This document shows, piece after piece, positions 60,401-64,000 of a DNA stretch of 64,000 nucleotides; within the stretch, counting starts at the first letter, position 1, and every line of letters begins with the position of its first letter. Both the position numbers and the translations under genes were made by a program. This DNA is from Labyrinthula sp. Ha (Eukaryota > Sar > Bigyra > Labyrinthulida > Labyrinthulaceae), in contig JAALGZ010000023.1 of assembly GCA_015227615.1 (NCBI GenBank), forward strand, positions 372,001 to 436,000. Reading direction: 5' to 3'. The notes below the pieces were generated by a model. The model searched no databases and was not told the DNA's origin. It saw nothing but the letters and a program-made list of their open reading frames with translations.

Positions 60401-61565
60401 AAGTTGCTGCGTCAGGATTATCTTGTTTCGAAGTGAAATTAATATTTCCCAGGTATAAAACAGCCGAAACAACTTTAAAAATATTTTCCTGATCTGCTGG
60501 AGAGATTCCTACCGTATTCATCGCCAATAAGGTATCTTGAAATTGCTTCTTATCGTCAACATCTTTCCTCTTATACGTTCCACTTTTGTTTAAAATCTCA
60601 CATTTACGAATATCTGGAAAAGAAATTTTCTTTTTTAATTCAGGTGAAGCACCAGCAGCCAGTTCATAAAATATATGATATGATCTTTCTCCAGAAGCAG
60701 ATCTCAACACACGAGCTTTTTCAAGTAAATAAGTATCAATTGAAGCACCAATTAACTTTGGTTTATCTCTTGCAGGTTCAAATTGAAGCTGAATTAGCTT
60801 TCCAAATCTACTGGAGTTATCATTTCCTAAAATTTAGTTAAGATCCAAAATATATACGTAGAGTTTTTGCATTTCCAAAAGCTTCTAAAAGCGGATTTGC
60901 TTGAAGAACAGCATTACAAACTTTCTGGGAAGAGCTCACATCGTTTTTGTTTGTTTCTGAATCGTTTCTTTCACTTACACTTGTCATATATTCCATAACT
61001 ATTTTTGTAGTAACAGTTTTACCTAAAATAAAAAAAATATAATTATGAATTAACCTGCACCGGATTCTCCGCTTACAAGGACACTTTGATTCCGTCCATT
61101 ATTATTCAACATCCCTTCAAATGCTCTTTTACCAATACAATAAACATGTGGTTCTTGAATATTTTCTTCAACTATAAATTTTTCCAAAACTTTTTTTGAG
61201 TAGAGTTTTTTTAACCTCTCAAAAGGATTAATCGCGATTAAAATTGACCCCGTGAAGGTGTAAATTTCCCGATTGTCAAATCTTGAGTTCAAAGTTTCTA
61301 GTAGTGTTGCTTGATTAAGATCCAAAAGAGTAGTTAAGTTATAAATTTCAGCTAAGTCTTCGTCATTTTGAGTTCCTACGGCTATAGGTATAATCTCGGG
61401 TGAGTTTGAAGACAGTGAGGAAAAAGGAAAAGAAAGTGTCTCGTCTGTTTCATCAACAAAATAATAAATAGACTTTTCACTAGATTTTTCAGGAAGAAAT
61501 GAAGCTCGAGCGAACCCCAAATTTGGATGTTTAACCCATGCTTCAGATGGAGGTTTTTGCGTCAT
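57423..61565 (-). CDS. Unconventional myosin with ER/K helix, four IQ-like motifs and C-terminal membrane hairpin, three exons
   Basis: Exons 61565-61055, 61022-60858 and 60826-57423 (introns 32 and 31 nt) encode 1359 residues. The first intron splits the P-loop codon. The motor has P-loop GESGAGKT (166-173), switch I NDNSSRFGK (227-235), a TEDS-site Glu417, switch II DVFGFE (507-512), a basic loop 2 (KSKRKKKQKRR) and HYVRCIKPN. The neck carries IQ motifs at about 900-915 and 923-940. Then comes a dense Glu/Arg/Lys stretch (944-1030), likely a single alpha-helix lever extension, IQ-like motifs at about 1030-1047 and 1065-1081, another charged helix, and two hydrophobic segments at about 1155-1174 and 1176-1197, followed by a basic Ser/Arg-rich tail. 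The motor looks active and acidic-TEDS (phosphorylation-independent). The hairpin suggests direct membrane anchoring, as cargo or as an ER/vesicle tether. I cannot assign a class; no MyTH4, FERM, SH3 or PH domain is visible. Confidence 0.93.
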
Positions 61566-62209
61566 CGCAGGATCGCGTTTTTAAAACTGTGTTTTCTTTG
61601 TTTCACTGAAATTAAATTTGATCAATACTGCATTACCGTGGAATTATTGTTCTAACAAGACGAAGGCGATTTTTGTCTTCTTGAAAGATAGAACTGGAGA
61701 TGGATAGGGATAATTTCTTTGAAGAGTGTGAAAAACTGATAGATTCCTCAAGTAAAATTTGCAACAATCAACTTCTGGGAAAGAACTAAATTATCGGAGG
61801 AGAGAGAGAGAAAGAAACTGATTGCTGCTTATGTCTAATCTGGATCCAGGGCAAGTAGCTTTAGATTCCAAGAAAATTAGTTCTAACCCGCTTAAAATTT
61901 CAGGCATTTATATTTTAGAATCCATCGTAAAAAGTTTTTTTTTATTTTTGGGTCTTTACCGTGATAGATAGCTTTTTTTCGACAGGTTTTTACAGATTCT
62001 TTGCTGTCGGGGTTTGTTAATAGACTTGTCCAAGACCCTATAATATAGGTAAAAATTTTTCCTTGTTATCATAAAAACAAAGGATAAGAAATTAATGAAG
62101 CTAGAATACCTTGGTTATAAGAAACATATTTGTCTCAGAGGTGCACTATTAGCGATCTGTACTAGAAATGGACAATACTTCCAACGAGAGAAAGAAAGAA
62201 GTGTGTTGC
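61566..62209. other. Upstream region of the myosin gene
   Basis: No gene supported. Presumably holds the myosin promoter. A purine-rich AGAGAGAGAGAAAGAAA run lies near 61800. Confidence 0.4.
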
Positions 62210-62435
62210 TCAAAAGGTGAAGATATAATAAACTAATAGATGTCTTCTACGAAGCTGCAGGTCTAAACTGAGATATTCTACCTGGTCTTGCAAACCTCTA
62301 ACTTGTATTTCCAGATCCTGATATTTTCTTAGTTCTGAAGCAAAAAGAAAAGGTTACAAAACCAACTTTTGGAAATATATACTTCTTCAAAGCAAATATT
62401 AAAAATCTATTATTTTTTTCGTTCTGACCAGTCAT
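62210..62435 (-). CDS. Possible small two-exon coiled-coil protein
   Basis: Exons 62435-62363 and 62334-62210 with a 28-nt GT..AG intron (acceptor TTTTTGCTTCAG) encode 65 residues ending in TGA. The second exon reads LRKYQDLEIQVRGLQDQVEY and continues LSLDLQLRRRH, a clear heptad pattern that is rare in this AT-rich background. The first exon (from MTGQNEKNN) is less convincing. The stop is TGA whereas every secure gene here uses TAA, so the 3' end may be wrong or further exons may exist. No family recognised. Confidence 0.3.
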
Positions 62436-62857
62436 TCGCTGCCTAATTGAGTTAATTTAGAATTTACTTTTAGAACTCGACATTATTAATTGCTTTGGCA
62501 TGGTAACAGAATAAAACTAAATAAATTAATTTTTTGACGCTTAAGACCTATGGACATAAGGAATTTGTTAAGAAATGCAATCTCAGAAGATGGTATTCAG
62601 GGTTCCAGATTCATTGTGTTAGTTAGATATAAAAAGGAGACATGTTATATGAAGATTTAAGAGCAAAGAAAGCGGCTAAGTTCTTATTGAATATGCAAAA
62701 TCAGTTTATGGATATACTAAATTGACAAGGCTTGATAACATGTATAGTGAGAAATTTATTGATTTTTGTGTAGTTAGTTCTTATCTAACTTGGGCCATAA
62801 TTTTTTTCTCAGTATTTACCGTATAACTACTACTAGTCGGTAAAAACGAGCAATGGT

Positions 62858-63113
62858 GTACTACTGGTTAGGATCGGATTTGTTTCATTGATAATTAATC
62901 AGTAAAAAGCTTACCTTTATTTTTGTTACTGATTGATTCTGATAACCCCCAACCAATTTTATTGATTTTTGATAATCTATTGATAATTAGAATAGAATCA
63001 GAGTAATTTCATAGAAGTCAAAATACCATTTCTTTTATTGGTAATCAGAATTAAAGAAATTATTAGATAATTATTATTAATTTTTATCAAATCCGATGCC
63101 TAACTAGTAGCTA
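62858..63113. mobile_element. MITE-like element, about 255 bp
   Basis: The left end TACTACTGGTTAGGATCGGATT (about 62859-62880; core GGTTAGGATCGGATTTG) is mirrored at 63088-63113 by CAAATCCGATGCCTAACTAG. The interior is AT-rich, with repeated TTGATAAT/ATTATCAA-type words, and is non-coding. Terminal inverted repeats of about 25 bp with one gap and a few mismatches fit a MITE. A target-site duplication is not clear. Confidence 0.6.
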
Positions 63114-64000
63114 CTCAATCATGCTTATGAAACTGCGTAACAAGAACAAAAACTACAGATTCTAATAATTCCAGTCAACTATCTTGTCAACCCTCTCAAC
63201 TATCTTCGTACTAAAACTTAGTCGTCACACATTAATATATTAGGACTAAACAGAAAACTGAAAGTCATATACTCATGATTCACGAGTTTTGAGAAATTAT
63301 GTCCTTAAATAAAACATATTCCTGATAAAGTTTGTTTATTGAAGATATAACAAGATGATATTTAGGTACCGATTGAGTCCATTCTTCAGTAAGGCTTGAA
63401 AAATTAGAATTATTCACCTAGGCGTGAAATTCTTCAGGAAAGGATGATACTGTCTCAATTGTCTTTTTCTTCGGTACTTGAAATACGCAACCTCAAAGTT
63501 CACTGAAAAGAGCTGTTTCCAACGAAGTTTGAGCTTCGTTTAGTTAAAATTCGAATCTGATGAAACTATGAGCAAAGTTTTCTTTTTGATATGGATTAAT
63601 ATTTACAAAATTACTATTTTGAAGTTCATCAACGGAGTTGTTTTTGGCCAGAAAAGAAAAAAAAGCATTATCAATACACATAAAAAAGATCAAAATTCTT
63701 GTTTCTAGTATTAATTCTGTTTTTTCCTCACAAGATCTAAAATGTATTATTCTGCTTATGTTTTACTTCATTCTTAATAAATGAACAGAAAATCTATAAC
63801 TAGATGTATGTTTCTTGAAGGGAATCTATTTAAGTATAGAGTTTATCAGTAAAGACGCAACAATTCAATCCTAATCTAGAGATTAGATCCACAGAATTTG
63901 CTGCAAACATAATAATTTATAGTAGTTTATAATTGAAAACTTATGGTTATAATTCAACCCTTGATAATATTCTTGTTCATTAAATGATGAATAATTTGTC
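63114..64000. other. Intergenic, nothing recognised
   Basis: AT-rich sequence without supportable exons, RNA genes or repeats up to the window end. Confidence 0.4.

Noticed and set aside
1-64000. tRNA, rRNA, CRISPR array, telomere or centromere satellite
   Set aside because: No cloverleaf with a GTTCRA-type T-loop, no rRNA core words, no regularly spaced repeats and no telomere-type tandem array were seen; a covariance-model scan would be needed to exclude small RNA genes.

Overview
The window is nuclear DNA of an AT-rich unicellular eukaryote (about 30% G+C by eye). It carries spliceosomal introns, an Arp2 gene, a myosin, an RGS protein, a V-ATPase accessory subunit and a twin-CX9C mitochondrial assembly factor. 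I cannot place it in a clade. The clearest genome-level trait is intron size: 17 GT..AG introns could be modelled and they run from 27 to 40 nt, most of them 28-33 nt. Every intact gene ends in TAA, except one weak small gene model.

Layout. 1-4.3 kb is old mobile-element DNA: an inverted copy of a dispersed repeat, the 3' end of a hAT transposase gene, a nested palindrome and a decayed coding-like tract. 4.3-18.0 kb is a gene desert. 18.0-22.5 kb is the densest block: Arp2 (-) and an ATAD3-type AAA ATPase (+) diverge from a 173-bp promoter region, and the ATAD3-type gene ends 16 bp from a convergent, intron-containing CMC1-like gene (-). 25.4-26.2 kb holds an Ac45/VOA1-type V-ATPase accessory subunit behind two CCAAT palindromes. 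26.6-31.3 kb has traces of decayed coding DNA. 31.4-32.7 kb is a protein kinase. 36.9-40.0 kb holds a type II membrane SGNH-hydrolase-like gene converging on an RGS-domain gene. 40-48.4 kb is mostly repeats and nothing recognisable. 48.7-51.2 kb is a ROCO (LRR-Roc-COR) pseudogene whose introns are still intact. 51.2-57.4 kb holds another dispersed-repeat copy. 57.4-61.6 kb is a myosin with an unusual tail. 62.2-62.4 kb may hold a tiny coiled-coil gene, and 62.86-63.11 kb is a MITE-like element.

Main observations. (1) The ATAD3-type protein starts with a signal peptide that runs directly into a peptidase S74 / intramolecular-chaperone domain (catalytic-type Ser26 and Lys31), followed by a long coiled coil, one transmembrane helix and an ATAD3 AAA domain. 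All ten N-glycosylation sequons lie before the membrane helix and none after it. This suggests a secretory-pathway membrane ATPase that may trim its own N-terminus, rather than a classical mitochondrial ATAD3. (2) The myosin has two IQ motifs, a charged ER/K helix, two more IQ-like motifs and then a tight two-helix membrane hairpin near its C-terminus. (3) Several host genes nearby are decaying; in the ROCO relic in-frame TAA codons stand where glutamine would be expected.

How the genes work together. They do not form one pathway. Arp2 and the myosin belong to actin dynamics, the kinase, RGS and ROCO genes to signalling, and the V-ATPase subunit and SGNH protein to the endomembrane system. 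CMC1 is mitochondrial. All exon models are read by eye and rest on frame closure and family motifs.
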